DNA from: an uncultured Alistipes sp. | GTDB taxonomy: Bacteria; Bacteroidota; Bacteroidia; Bacteroidales; Rikenellaceae | DNA length: 59,688 nucleotides | NCBI GenBank assembly: GCA_944321965.1 | Contig: CALUNH010000015.1 | Coordinates: 1-59,688 of the forward strand | Direction of reading: 5' to 3' | Shown: piece after piece, positions 9,401 to 18,639 of the stretch | How the letters are laid out: each line of letters starts with the position of its first letter | How positions within the stretch are numbered: the stretch's first letter is position 1 | The notes under the pieces: generated by a model | What the model was told of the DNA's origin: nothing | What the model saw: the letters and a program-made list of their open reading frames with translations, nothing else | Databases searched by the model: none | Program-made: the position numbers and the translations under genes

Positions 9401-9534
9401 TCTCGGCCATGGTGCAGAACGTCTTTACGATTACGAAATATACGGGCGTCGATCCCGAAACAGCCAACGGCGTCGACTCCTCGGTCTATCCCCGTCCGCG
9501 CATCTATTCGCTGACAATCGGTCTCAACTTCTAA
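6496..9534 (+). CDS. SusC/RagA-family TonB-dependent transporter (galactan PUL)
   Basis: A 1012-aa outer-membrane importer. It has a signal peptide at about residues 32-54, ending at GAFGQ; an internal Met (residue 10 or 14) could be the true start. Then follow a CarboxypepD_reg-like domain ([21 protein letters not shown]), the TonB-box region ([20 protein letters not shown]), the plug ([50 protein letters not shown]) and a beta-barrel ending in an aromatic-terminated strand (YSLTIGLNF). It pairs with the SusD-like gene 10 bp downstream and should import galactan oligosaccharides using TonB energy. The Sus role is family knowledge; the substrate is inferred from GH53/GH2. Confidence 0.95.
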   Translation: [1012 protein letters not shown]

Positions 9535-9544
9535 ACCTACAACC

Positions 9545-11158
9545 ATGAAAATTCGAACCATTCTATATTCCGCACTTTTCGGGCTGGGGCTGCTGACCGC
9601 ATCCTGTGTCGGCGACCTCGACCAGATGCCCACGACCGAAACCACCTCCTCGGAGGTCTACGCACAGGCCTCGAACTACCGGATGGTCCTGGCGAAGATC
9701 TACGCCTCGTATGTCCTGGCCGGGCAGGGTCAGGGCGGTGCCGACGGCGACCTGACGACCATCAACGGGCAGGATTTCTCGCGCGGCTACTTCAACCTGC
9801 AGGAGGCCGCCACGGACGAAGTGGCCAACACGTGGCTCTCGGGCAACAACCTCTCGGACCTGACCTACATGAGTTGGAGCGAGAAGGATTCGTGGGTCTC
9901 GGACTCCTACTACTGGCTCTACTTCAACATTTCGCTTTGCAACGAGTTCCTGCGCCACTGCACCGAGGAGGAGATCGCCCGCTTCGAGGACGCGGCGCAG
10001 TCCGAGATCCGCACCTACCGCGCCGAAGCGCGTTTCATGCGCGCCCTGAGCTACTGGATGGTCCTCGACCTCTACCGCCAGGGCCCCAGGGTCGATGAGA
10101 ATACGCCCGTCAGCGGCTACATCCCCGAAGCGTTCGACGGACCCGGGCTGTTCGACTTCATCGAATCGGAGCTGACCACCCTCGTCGACGACGCCTCGGG
10201 ACAGGCCCTCCCCGACACGAACGAATACGGCCGGGCCGGCAAATCCGCAGCCTGGGCGCTTCTGGCCCGCCTCTACCTCAACAGCGCCGTCTACCGCGGG
10301 AGCGTCGACGTGCAATACTACACGGAGTGCATCTCGGCCTGCCAGGAGATTATCGGCAATCCGGCCTTCTACCTGGAGCCGGATTATGCGAAGCTCTTCA
10401 ATGCCGACAACGACAAGCGGACCCACGAGATCCTCTTTGCCATGGTGTGCGACGCCACGACCTCCGTCACGTGGGGCGGCGGCACCTACCTCGTCTGCGG
10501 GTCGTGCGGAAACTCCAGCTCGCAGGACCCCGCGAAATACGGGCTTTCGAGCGGCTGGGGCATGTTCCGGGCGCGGGGCGAGCTTGTCGCAAAGTTCGGC
10601 GACGTGGCAGCGACGGCCGACAGCCGGGCGATGTTCTACACCGACGGACAGGCCCAATACTTCACGGGCGCCATCGACAATCAGGCCGAAGGCTATTTCT
10701 ACGAGAAATTCACCAACCTTACCGACGAGGGCGAGGCGGCCTCGAACTCCGCGGCCACGGGCTGTTCGACCGACTACCCGCTGTTCCGGCTGGCGGACGT
10801 CTACCTGATGGCTGCCGAGGCCTCGCTGCGCGGCGGCGCGGGGCTGTCGCGCAGCGAAGCGCTCGACCTTGTCAATCAGGTGCGGCTGCGCGCCTACCGG
10901 CAGGACGAGAGCGGCAAAATCACCGATGCCGACCTGACACTCGACTTCCTGCTCGACGAACGGGGCCGCGAGCTCTACCTCGAATCGGTGCGCCGCACCG
11001 ACCTGATCCGCTTCGACCGCTTCACGACGGACAGCTACCTCTGGCAGTGGAAGGGCGGCGTGCTGGACGGCCGTGCAGTCAATGCCCGCTACAACATCTA
11101 CCCGATCCCCGACACGGACCTTACGGCCAATCCCAACCTTTCGAACCCGCTTTACTAG
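9545..11158 (+). CDS. SusD/RagB-family glycan-binding lipoprotein (galactan PUL)
   Basis: A 537-aa lipoprotein with a lipobox ending at Cys21 (LLTASC). The SusD helical core is recognisable: the N-terminal segment with NYRMVLAKIYASYVLAG, the TPR-like middle (RTYRAEARFMRALSYWMVLDLY) and the C-terminal pattern YPLFRLADVYLMAAEASLR followed by LDFLLDERGRELYLESVRRTDLIRF. SusD proteins sit on the cell surface as a lid on the SusC barrel and capture oligosaccharides. It follows the SusC gene by 10 bp and precedes the SusE-like gene by 9 bp, so the genes are almost certainly one transcript. Confidence 0.95.
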   Translation: MKIRTILYSALFGLGLLTASCVGDLDQMPTTETTSSEVYAQASNYRMVLAKIYASYVLAGQGQGGADGDLTTINGQDFSRGYFNLQEAATDEVANTWLSGNNLSDLTYMSWSEKDSWVSDSYYWLYFNISLCNEFLRHCTEEEIARFEDAAQSEIRTYRAEARFMRALSYWMVLDLYRQGPRVDENTPVSGYIPEAFDGPGLFDFIESELTTLVDDASGQALPDTNEYGRAGKSAAWALLARLYLNSAVYRGSVDVQYYTECISACQEIIGNPAFYLEPDYAKLFNADNDKRTHEILFAMVCDATTSVTWGGGTYLVCGSCGNSSSQDPAKYGLSSGWGMFRARGELVAKFGDVAATADSRAMFYTDGQAQYFTGAIDNQAEGYFYEKFTNLTDEGEAASNSAATGCSTDYPLFRLADVYLMAAEASLRGGAGLSRSEALDLVNQVRLRAYRQDESGKITDADLTLDFLLDERGRELYLESVRRTDLIRFDRFTTDSYLWQWKGGVLDGRAVNARYNIYPIPDTDLTANPNLSNPLY

Positions 11159-11167
11159 AACCGAACC

Positions 11168-12883
11168 ATGAAAAACATATTTCAATCCATCCTCTGCCGG
11201 AGCCTGCTGTGCGCCATGCTTTTGGGAGCTGCCTCCTGCGCAAGCGACATCGATCCGGTCTACATCGAACCGACGGACGACATCACGCTCGGCGGCGGAT
11301 CGCACGACATCACGCTGAGCCCCGACACGCCGGACGCCCTTGTTCTGACCCTCTATTGGAGCGGCGACGGGCAGATCTCACTGAGCGACCCGCAGCTGCA
11401 GGCCCCCGTAAACTACGCCGAACAGATCATCGAGCTGGCGAGCGACGCCGAATTTGCCAACAAACTCGAAATCACGCTCGACAAGGAGGCCCGTTCGTAC
11501 CAGTTTCTCAACGACGATCTGAACGCCCTGCTCGGGCGGCTGGGATACGAAGCCGACCAAATGGCTCCCCTCTATATCCGGATCCGTTCGGTGTTGGGCG
11601 CCAACATCGACCCGACCTATTCCAATGTATTGGAGGTCAACGTACAGATCTACCGCATCAGCCTGGTGCTCGGCACCGTACTGGACAGCAACTGGGGCGA
11701 GACCTCGATGCGCCTGGCATCGCCCGAAGAGAACGGCATCTACACGGGCTTCATGGGCGTCGCCGGATGGGAGAACTGGTGGTTCCGCGAGGCGAACAAC
11801 ATCGTGTGGGGCAACCTCGGTGAGGACGGCAAGACCTTCTACGCCTCGTCGGACGACAGCCACTGGAACTTCTGGTTCCCGGAACCCGCAGGATGCTACT
11901 ACACGACCCTCAATACGGTAGAGGGATGGTGGAGCGGGCTCCACATCGACAATCTGACCGTTGCAGGCGACCTCGCGGGCGAGATGGAGTTCAACCGCAA
12001 GACCCTGCAGTGGACGCTTCCCGTAAACCTTCCGGCCGCCACGACCGTCAGCATCACGATTTCGGGGCAAGGCAGCCTCTACAACCGGGGAACGACCGAC
12101 ATGGGGCCCGCCATTGCACAGAGCGTGGCCTTCGGCGGTGCGAGCGACGGCCTGCAGTTCGGCGAAACGGGCTCGACGATCAGTGTCGAAGTTCCGGCCG
12201 GTGAAAATACCCTTATCCTCGACCTCTCCGACCCGCAGCGCTGGACGCTCACGGCCGGTGAGGCGGCCGAGGAGCCCGAGGTGGCCACCTTGCTGTACTT
12301 CTCGGGACTCGTCACCTGGGGCAGCGTTCCCGACGAGTATCTGACGCTCTACGACGAACCGTCGCTGAGCTACGGCGGGGCGCACTGGATCGACTCCGAA
12401 TGGGGCTACCGGGTCTACCCCGCCCAGGAGTGGGATCCCGCCTACCACGCCGGAGCCGGTTCGACCGGGCTCGCGGGCACGCTGATGCCGGCCGAATCCA
12501 ACGCGAACATTCCGGCGCCCGAGGCAGGTCTCTATGTCATGGATTTCAGCATGAAGAACCTGACCTACACCCTGACGGCCGTCGAGTCGGTGACCTTCAC
12601 CGGACTGAACGACGACTGGTCGGAGCACGAAATGGTGCAGTCCTCGGAGAATCCCGAGGTCTTCGTCGGGGAGTTCGTCAAGGAGAAGGAGACCCCGTGG
12701 GGCGTGAAGGTGCTGATCAACCACGACTGGGGGCTCTTCTTCGGAGGCGGCAGCGGAACCCTGCGCCTGGGACACTCGGAGGCCACGACCGGCTTCGACG
12801 GCGACAACGACCTTGAGATCGGCCAGACCTACCTGCTGACCGTCGACCTCGGAAAACAGACCTATACCTATACGCTCAAATAA
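11168..12883 (+). CDS. SusE/F-like surface glycan-binding lipoprotein
   Basis: A 571-aa lipoprotein (lipobox to Cys24, GAASC). The N-terminal ~130 residues resemble a SusE-type Ig-like domain (LTLYWSGDG..., IELASDAEFAN, RSYQFLNDDLNALLGRLGYEA). The rest is beta-rich and full of Trp/Tyr (GWENWWFREANNIVWGNLG, DSHWNFWFPEPAGCYYTTLN, GWWSGLHIDNLTV), as in tandem carbohydrate-binding modules. It occupies the position of SusE/SGBP genes, directly after susD. The predicted role is to bind galactan at the surface and feed SusCD and the GH53 enzyme. No catalytic motif is seen. Exact domain families need a profile search. Confidence 0.8.
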   Translation: MKNIFQSILCRSLLCAMLLGAASCASDIDPVYIEPTDDITLGGGSHDITLSPDTPDALVLTLYWSGDGQISLSDPQLQAPVNYAEQIIELASDAEFANKLEITLDKEARSYQFLNDDLNALLGRLGYEADQMAPLYIRIRSVLGANIDPTYSNVLEVNVQIYRISLVLGTVLDSNWGETSMRLASPEENGIYTGFMGVAGWENWWFREANNIVWGNLGEDGKTFYASSDDSHWNFWFPEPAGCYYTTLNTVEGWWSGLHIDNLTVAGDLAGEMEFNRKTLQWTLPVNLPAATTVSITISGQGSLYNRGTTDMGPAIAQSVAFGGASDGLQFGETGSTISVEVPAGENTLILDLSDPQRWTLTAGEAAEEPEVATLLYFSGLVTWGSVPDEYLTLYDEPSLSYGGAHWIDSEWGYRVYPAQEWDPAYHAGAGSTGLAGTLMPAESNANIPAPEAGLYVMDFSMKNLTYTLTAVESVTFTGLNDDWSEHEMVQSSENPEVFVGEFVKEKETPWGVKVLINHDWGLFFGGGSGTLRLGHSEATTGFDGDNDLEIGQTYLLTVDLGKQTYTYTLK

Positions 12884-12894
12884 CCGCATAACCC

Positions 12895-13953
12895 ATGAAA
12901 ATGACAACCATAGCATCCATTTTGTTCTGCTCGGCACTGCTGGGCGCATCCTGCGCGGAGGAGGGTCCCGTGACCGACCCGCGTCAGGAGGAGATCATCG
13001 TTCCCGAAAAGGAGACGGGCTTCGCCCGCGGCGCCGACGTGAGTTGGCTGACGCAGATGGAGTCCGAAGGGCTGAAATTCTACACCCCGGGCGAGAACCG
13101 CGAGGAGATGGAGTGTATGCAGCTGCTGCGCGACTGCTGCGGCGTCAATGCCATCCGTCTGCGCGTGTGGGTCGATCCGGCCGAAGGCTGGTGCGGGGTG
13201 GACGACGTGGTGGTGAAGGCCCGCCGCGCCGAACGACTGGGACTGCGCACGATGATCGACTTCCACCTCTCCGACACCTGGGCCGATCCCGGCAACCAGC
13301 AGATTCCCGTCGCATGGAGCAACTACTCGCTCGAAGAGCTCTGCGAGGCCGTTGCCGCCCATGTCTCCACGACGCTGAAAGCCCTCTCGGCCGCCGGCGT
13401 CACCCCCGAGTGGGTGCAGATCGGCAACGAAACAACGCCGGGGATGCTGCTTCCGATGGGTTCGGTCGAGGCTCCCGAGCAACTCGTGGCGCTGAACAAT
13501 GCCGGATACGATGCCGCCAAGGAGGTTTGCCCCGATGCAAAGGTGATCGTACATCTCGACGGAGGCAACGACCAGTGGCGCTACGACCGGATGTTCGGCA
13601 TCCTGGAGGACAACGGCGGACGCTACGACATGATCGGCATGTCGGTCTATCCCTACTGGGCGGAGCAGGCCGGGGAGACGGGCGGTTGGGAAAAGGTCGC
13701 CGACGACTGCCTGGCCAATATCGAGCACCTGCGCAGGACCTATGGCAAGCCTGTCATGATCTGCGAGATCGGTATGCCCTACGACCAGGCCGAAACGTGC
13801 AAACAACTCATCGGGAAGATGATGACGGCCGACGTCGAAGGGATCTTCTACTGGGAGCCCGAGGCCCCGAACGGCTACAACGGCGGATATAACATGGGCT
13901 GTTTCGACAACGGTGCCCCGACATCGGCGCTCGACCCCTTCAAAATTCAATAA
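12895..13953 (+). CDS. GH53 arabinogalactan endo-beta-1,4-galactanase
   Basis: A 352-aa lipoprotein (Cys20 lipobox, LLGASC), close to typical GH53 length. Hallmarks are GADVSWLTQMESEG at the start of the barrel, IRLRVWVDP, DFHLSDTWADPG, WVQIGNETTPGML (acid/base Glu179) and VMICEIGMPY (nucleophile Glu291). GH53 enzymes cut internal beta-1,4-galactosidic bonds in type I (arabino)galactan side chains of pectin. The lipid anchor suggests a surface enzyme that makes oligosaccharides for the SusCD pair encoded upstream. This gene is the main reason for assigning galactan as the substrate. Confidence 0.95.
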   Translation: MKMTTIASILFCSALLGASCAEEGPVTDPRQEEIIVPEKETGFARGADVSWLTQMESEGLKFYTPGENREEMECMQLLRDCCGVNAIRLRVWVDPAEGWCGVDDVVVKARRAERLGLRTMIDFHLSDTWADPGNQQIPVAWSNYSLEELCEAVAAHVSTTLKALSAAGVTPEWVQIGNETTPGMLLPMGSVEAPEQLVALNNAGYDAAKEVCPDAKVIVHLDGGNDQWRYDRMFGILEDNGGRYDMIGMSVYPYWAEQAGETGGWEKVADDCLANIEHLRRTYGKPVMICEIGMPYDQAETCKQLIGKMMTADVEGIFYWEPEAPNGYNGGYNMGCFDNGAPTSALDPFKIQ

Positions 13954-13955
13954 CG

Positions 13956-16400
13956 ATGACAAGACGTATTTTCTTCCTGTGCGCGGTCATGGCTCTTTCG
14001 GGAGTCATGGCCGTTCGTGCCGCATCGCCTCGCTCGGTCGTGACGCTCCACGAAGGATGGGAGTTCTCCCGGGGTGAAGCCGCGGCCGACACTCCGTGGC
14101 AGCCGGTCCGGGTGCCGCACGACTGGGCCATCTACGGGCCCTTCTCCCGGGAAAACGACCTGCAGGAGGTGGCCGTCGAACAGAACGGCGAGCAGGTCGC
14201 TACGGTCAAGACCGGCCGCACGGGAGGCCTTCCCTTCCTCGGCAAGGGAAGCTACCGGACGATCCTCTCGATCCCGGATACCGCCGCTCGGAGCCACGTG
14301 CTGCTCTTCGACGGTGCGATGAGCAACGCCCGCGTGCGGGTGAACGGCCGCGAGGTCGCCTGCTGGCCCTACGGTTACAACTCGTTCGTTGTGGACATCA
14401 CTCCGGTAGCCGTACCCGGTGAGAACCGGATCGAGGTGTCGCTTGAAAACTTCGAGAAGGCCTCGCGGTGGTATCCCGGGGCAGGCCTCTACCGCAACGT
14501 GCATCTGATCTCCACCCACCGGGTCCATATCCCGGTCTGGGGAACCCGCATCACTACGCCTACGGTTCACGACGATTACGCCAGCGTCGCGTTGGAGATC
14601 GAGGTCGCGGGGCTGGCAAAACACCAGGGCGTCGACCTCGTTACGGACCTCCTCGATGCCGCGGGCAACACGGTCGCCACGGCCCGCAACCGCTATGTCT
14701 ACCGCGGCCAGAGCTTCACGCAGCACTTTCTGGTGAACCGTCCGCAGCTGTGGTCGCCCGACACCCCGATCCTCTACACGGCCCGCACAAGGATCGAACG
14801 CGACGGAGAGGTGCTCGACGAGTACGAAACGCGCTTCGGCATCCGCACGCTGGAATACGTTCCCGAAAAGGGTTTCTTCCTGAACGGCCGTCCGACGAAA
14901 TTCAAGGGCGTCTGCAACCACCACGACCTCGGCCCGCTGGGGGCCGCCGTCAATCGCTCGGCGATCCGCTACCAGATCGAGCTGCTGAAGGAGATGGGGG
15001 CCAACGCCATCCGCACGGCCCACAACATGCCGGCGCCCGAACTGGTCGAACTGTGCGACGAGATGGGCATGATGCTGATGGTCGAGCCCTTCGACGACTG
15101 GGGATTCCGGCCCAAATCGCCCAACGGATACGGACGCTTCTTCGCGGAGTGGGCCGAACGCGACATCACCAACATGGTCCGGGCCTGCCGCAACGCGCCG
15201 TCGGTGGTCATGTGGTCGATCGGCAACGAGGTGCCCTCGCAGTGGGGCCCGGACGGAATGGACGAGTTGGTAATGCTGCGCGATCTGGTGCACCGCCTCG
15301 ATCCGACGCGCCCCGTTACCTGCGGCATGGACCAGATCCGTGCCGTGCTGGACAACGGCTTCGCCGCGGCCCTCGACATCCCGGGGTTCAACTACAAGCC
15401 GCAACATTACGACGAGGCCTACGAACGCCTGCCGCAGCGTCTGATCCTCGGTTCGGAGACCGCCTCGACCGTCTCGTCGCGCGGCGTCTACCACTTCCCG
15501 GTCACCTTTGCCGAACACAACGTGGTCCTGCACGATGACCACCAGTCGTCGAGCTACGACAACGAGTCCTGTTCGTGGTCCAACACCCCGGACCTCGACT
15601 TCGCGCGCGATGACGACCACGACTGGGTGCTCGGGCAGTTCGTCTGGACGGGATTCGACTACCTCGGGGAGCCCTCGCCCTATGATACCGACGCCTGGCC
15701 GAGCCACAGTTCGCTGTTCGGAATCATCGACCTGGCCTGGCTGCCCAAGGACCGCTACTGGCTCTACCGTTCGCAGTGGAACGACCGCGAGGAGACGCTC
15801 CATGTGCTGCCCCACTGGACCTGGCCGGGCCGCGAGGGCGAGATTACGCCGGTTTTTGTCTATACCTCTTACCCGAAGGCCGAGCTTTTCGTCAACGGTC
15901 GAAGTCAGGGCATCCGCGAGAAGGCTTCGGCGGGAGATCCCGTGCAGCGTTACCGGCTGATGTGGAACGAGGTGCGCTATGAGCCAGGGGAGATCCGCGT
16001 CGTGGCCTACGATGCCGAGGGGCGGAAGGCTGCGGAGCAGACCATCCGCACGGCCGGCAGGGCGCACCATCTTGTGGCAACCCCCAACCGGAAGCAGCTG
16101 GCAGCCACGGGCGACGACCTGCTCTATGTGACCGTGACGGTCGAGGACCGCGCGGGCAATCCGGTCCCGACCGACACGCGGAAGGTTTCGTTCCGGGTCG
16201 AGGGGGCCGGGACGTTCGAGGCCACGGCCAACGGCGACCCTACCTGCACGATGTCGTTTCAGGAACCGCGGATGAAACTCTTCAGCGGAGCGGCCACGGC
16301 GATCGTGCGGTCGGCCCGGACACCCGGCACAATGCGATTCACCGTCTCGGCCCCGGGCGTAAAATCCGCAACCGTAGAGATCCCGGTGGTCTCCGAGTGA
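13956..16400 (+). CDS. GH2 beta-galactosidase (galactan PUL)
   Basis: An 814-aa secreted GH2 enzyme (signal peptide MTRRIFFLCAVMALSGVMAVRA). Order: sugar-binding jelly-roll (PVRVPHDWAIYGPF; GLPFLGKGSYR), Ig-like domain, TIM barrel (KGVCNHHDLGPLGAAVN; MWSIGNEVPSQWG, acid/base Glu425; ILGSETAST, nucleophile Glu501), then DUF4982-like and Ig-like C-terminal domains. It starts 2 bp after the GH53 stop, so translation is probably coupled. The likely role is to release galactose from imported beta-1,4-galacto-oligosaccharides in the periplasm. GH2 also includes glucuronidases and mannosidases; the GH53 neighbour favours galactosidase. Confidence 0.92.
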   Translation: MTRRIFFLCAVMALSGVMAVRAASPRSVVTLHEGWEFSRGEAAADTPWQPVRVPHDWAIYGPFSRENDLQEVAVEQNGEQVATVKTGRTGGLPFLGKGSYRTILSIPDTAARSHVLLFDGAMSNARVRVNGREVACWPYGYNSFVVDITPVAVPGENRIEVSLENFEKASRWYPGAGLYRNVHLISTHRVHIPVWGTRITTPTVHDDYASVALEIEVAGLAKHQGVDLVTDLLDAAGNTVATARNRYVYRGQSFTQHFLVNRPQLWSPDTPILYTARTRIERDGEVLDEYETRFGIRTLEYVPEKGFFLNGRPTKFKGVCNHHDLGPLGAAVNRSAIRYQIELLKEMGANAIRTAHNMPAPELVELCDEMGMMLMVEPFDDWGFRPKSPNGYGRFFAEWAERDITNMVRACRNAPSVVMWSIGNEVPSQWGPDGMDELVMLRDLVHRLDPTRPVTCGMDQIRAVLDNGFAAALDIPGFNYKPQHYDEAYERLPQRLILGSETASTVSSRGVYHFPVTFAEHNVVLHDDHQSSSYDNESCSWSNTPDLDFARDDDHDWVLGQFVWTGFDYLGEPSPYDTDAWPSHSSLFGIIDLAWLPKDRYWLYRSQWNDREETLHVLPHWTWPGREGEITPVFVYTSYPKAELFVNGRSQGIREKASAGDPVQRYRLMWNEVRYEPGEIRVVAYDAEGRKAAEQTIRTAGRAHHLVATPNRKQLAATGDDLLYVTVTVEDRAGNPVPTDTRKVSFRVEGAGTFEATANGDPTCTMSFQEPRMKLFSGAATAIVRSARTPGTMRFTVSAPGVKSATVEIPVVSE

Positions 16401-16414
16401 TCCCGGAGGCTTCG

Positions 16415-16462
16415 GACAAGCCCAGCCCCAGGCCGGAAATCCGGCCTGGGGCTGGGCTTGTC
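16415..16462. terminator. Perfect 22-bp hairpin between convergent operons
   Basis: Bases 16415-16436 are exactly complementary to 16441-16462, with an AAAT loop at 16437-16440. The stem is very GC-rich and has no long T-run. It begins 14 bp after the GH2 stop and lies between that operon and the convergent GH3 gene, so it is a likely terminator or 3'-end stabiliser. Confidence 0.75.
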
Positions 16463-16557
16463 TGCCGCATTCTGTCAATTGCTGCAGCATCGCCGCGCCG
16501 ATCATCGACAGCACGGCATCTTTTGAGTACGAAGCCTACGAATTCCGCCACCGGCCA

Positions 16558-18612
16558 TTATTCAATGGTCAGCGATGTCTTCAAAGATTCATCCCCGGCA
16601 TTCGCTCCGACAATCACCTCAAACACACCGGGAGACACCCGGAAAGCCCCACTCGCTACATCATAATGGCTGAAGGCATCCTTTCCCAGATGGATAGACA
16701 CGCGCGTCTTTTCACCAGCAGCCAATGCAACCTTCGCAAACCCTTTCAAAAGTTTGGCAGGCCGCGGCTCCCGGGGGCTACATTCCGATACATAAACCTG
16801 AGGAACGTCCGAGGCCCGGCACTTGCCGATATTGTGAACCGAAAATGAGACATCATACCCGTCGGAAACGGATTGAACGGAGAGGTCTGAATAGGCAAAC
16901 TGCGAATAGGTCAGGCCGAACCCGAATGGGAACAGCGGCGTAAATCCAGCCTGCCCGACGGCCCGATATCCCGAGAAAAGGCCTTCATAATAGACCGTAT
17001 GACAGAACGGATCCCGTTTTTCCGGTGCGATTTCGTTCTCCCGCATCCCGTAATAGGGAGCCGCAGGATTCCCCTCCAATGTACCCCAGAACGTGACAGG
17101 CAGGCGTCCCGACGGCGACTCCGCGCCGGACAATATCGACGCCAGGGCCCGGCCGCCCTCCTGTCCGGGATACCAGGCCATGACGACAGCCTCCACCTCG
17201 TCCAGCCAGGGCATCGCCACCTCACCGCCCGAATTGACCACGACCACCACGCAATCGTTCAATCCGGCCACCCGACGGACCAACTCATCCTGACCTCCCG
17301 GGAGGGAGAAGGTTCGATCGGAACCCTCGCGCTCCGTCTCCTTCGTAAAGCCAACACTCACCACAACCGCCGAAGCCCGCGACACGGCCTCTTCATCGAA
17401 CGAACCGTCCGCTCCGAACCGGATCGTATCCACATGCTCTCGCCCGGCGACAGCACACAACCCGGAAAACAGCGTTGTGCTGCGGCCTTCCATCGGTGTC
17501 ACCTCGCCGCTTCCGCCGCCGAAGGGAATCCGGTCGGCATTGGGACCGATGACCGCCACCCGTTTCAGGGCCGCCCGATCCAACGGCAGCGCGCCCGCAT
17601 TCTTCAACAACACAGGGCCCTCCAGCGCCGTGGAATAGGCGATCCGGCGGCACACCCCGTTATCCAGCGGAAGCGCGGGATCGACGGCCGGGCGGTCGAG
17701 CAGTCCGAACCGGATCAATGTCGACAGAATGTTGACGCATTTTTCATCCAACTGCCCTTCGTGTACAATCCCCCGGTCCAGGAGATCGCGTATCATTTCG
17801 TAATTCAGCCAATACCCCTTCGGCATCTCCAGGTCGAGGCCGCTCTCCATACATCCCAACGTCGTATAGGTTGATGTCCAGTCCGACATGACGATGCCGT
17901 CAAATCCCCACTCTTTCCTCAACACATCCGTAATCAGCCAGCGGTTTTCGGCCGAATGAACCCCGTTCAACGGATTGTAACTGGTCATTACGGCGCCCAC
18001 ACCGGCCTTTTGCACGGCATCCCTGAACACCGGAAAATACAACTCCTGCAAAGTACGTTCATCGACCACCGAATTGGTAACATGACGACGGTACTCCTGG
18101 TTGTTGGCGGCAAAATGCTTGATGGTGGCGATGACTCCGTTTTCCTGCATTCCTTCGATATAACCGCAGGCTATCGCCGAAGCCAACACCGGGTCCTCGC
18201 CATAATACTCGAAATTGCGCCCGCACAGTGCCGACCGGTAGATATTGACCCCCGGGCCCAGCATGATGCCGACGCCCCGGGCCCGGGCATCCAAAGCCAG
18301 GCCGCGCCCCATTTCCCGGGCCAGTGCGGGATTCCAGGTCGACGCCAGCGATATTCCGCACGGATAGAAGGTGCTCCGGGTCTTGTTCCGCACGCCCTGA
18401 GGCCCGTCGGCCATCCGGATAGCCGGAATCCCCAACCGAGGGATCGCCGCCGTATGGAATCCATCCTTTTGCCCCGATACGAGCGAAGCCTTCTCCTCCA
18501 GCGTCATTTTCGAGACGAGCAACTCGGCACGTTCCCGGCAAGTCTGGGCGGATATCGGCATCACGATCATCTGCAAGCCCGACAGAATCAGAAAAAACAG
18601 CATCTTATTCAT
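16558..18612 (-). CDS. GH3 beta-glucosidase-type hydrolase
   Basis: A 684-aa secreted GH3 enzyme, the last gene of the second PUL. The start at 18612 gives a signal peptide (MNKMLFFLILSGLQMIVMPISAQ); an ATG at 18639, right after the preceding stop, would add nine polar residues. Domains: GH3 N-terminal barrel (ADGPQGVRN, ATIKHFAANNQE, GFDGIVMSDW with nucleophile Asp244), GH3 C-terminal sandwich (VAVIGPNAD, GGGSGEV) and a fibronectin III-like tail (YVSECSPREPRPAKLLKGFAKV). GH3 exo-enzymes remove terminal beta-linked glucose, xylose or related sugars from oligosaccharides, probably in the periplasm. The exact sugar cannot be read from sequence. Confidence 0.93.
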   Translation of the reverse strand: MNKMLFFLILSGLQMIVMPISAQTCRERAELLVSKMTLEEKASLVSGQKDGFHTAAIPRLGIPAIRMADGPQGVRNKTRSTFYPCGISLASTWNPALAREMGRGLALDARARGVGIMLGPGVNIYRSALCGRNFEYYGEDPVLASAIACGYIEGMQENGVIATIKHFAANNQEYRRHVTNSVVDERTLQELYFPVFRDAVQKAGVGAVMTSYNPLNGVHSAENRWLITDVLRKEWGFDGIVMSDWTSTYTTLGCMESGLDLEMPKGYWLNYEMIRDLLDRGIVHEGQLDEKCVNILSTLIRFGLLDRPAVDPALPLDNGVCRRIAYSTALEGPVLLKNAGALPLDRAALKRVAVIGPNADRIPFGGGSGEVTPMEGRSTTLFSGLCAVAGREHVDTIRFGADGSFDEEAVSRASAVVVSVGFTKETEREGSDRTFSLPGGQDELVRRVAGLNDCVVVVVNSGGEVAMPWLDEVEAVVMAWYPGQEGGRALASILSGAESPSGRLPVTFWGTLEGNPAAPYYGMRENEIAPEKRDPFCHTVYYEGLFSGYRAVGQAGFTPLFPFGFGLTYSQFAYSDLSVQSVSDGYDVSFSVHNIGKCRASDVPQVYVSECSPREPRPAKLLKGFAKVALAAGEKTRVSIHLGKDAFSHYDVASGAFRVSPGVFEVIVGANAGDESLKTSLTIE

Positions 18613-18639
18613 GATATTCTCTTCCGTTAGTTCAACCAT

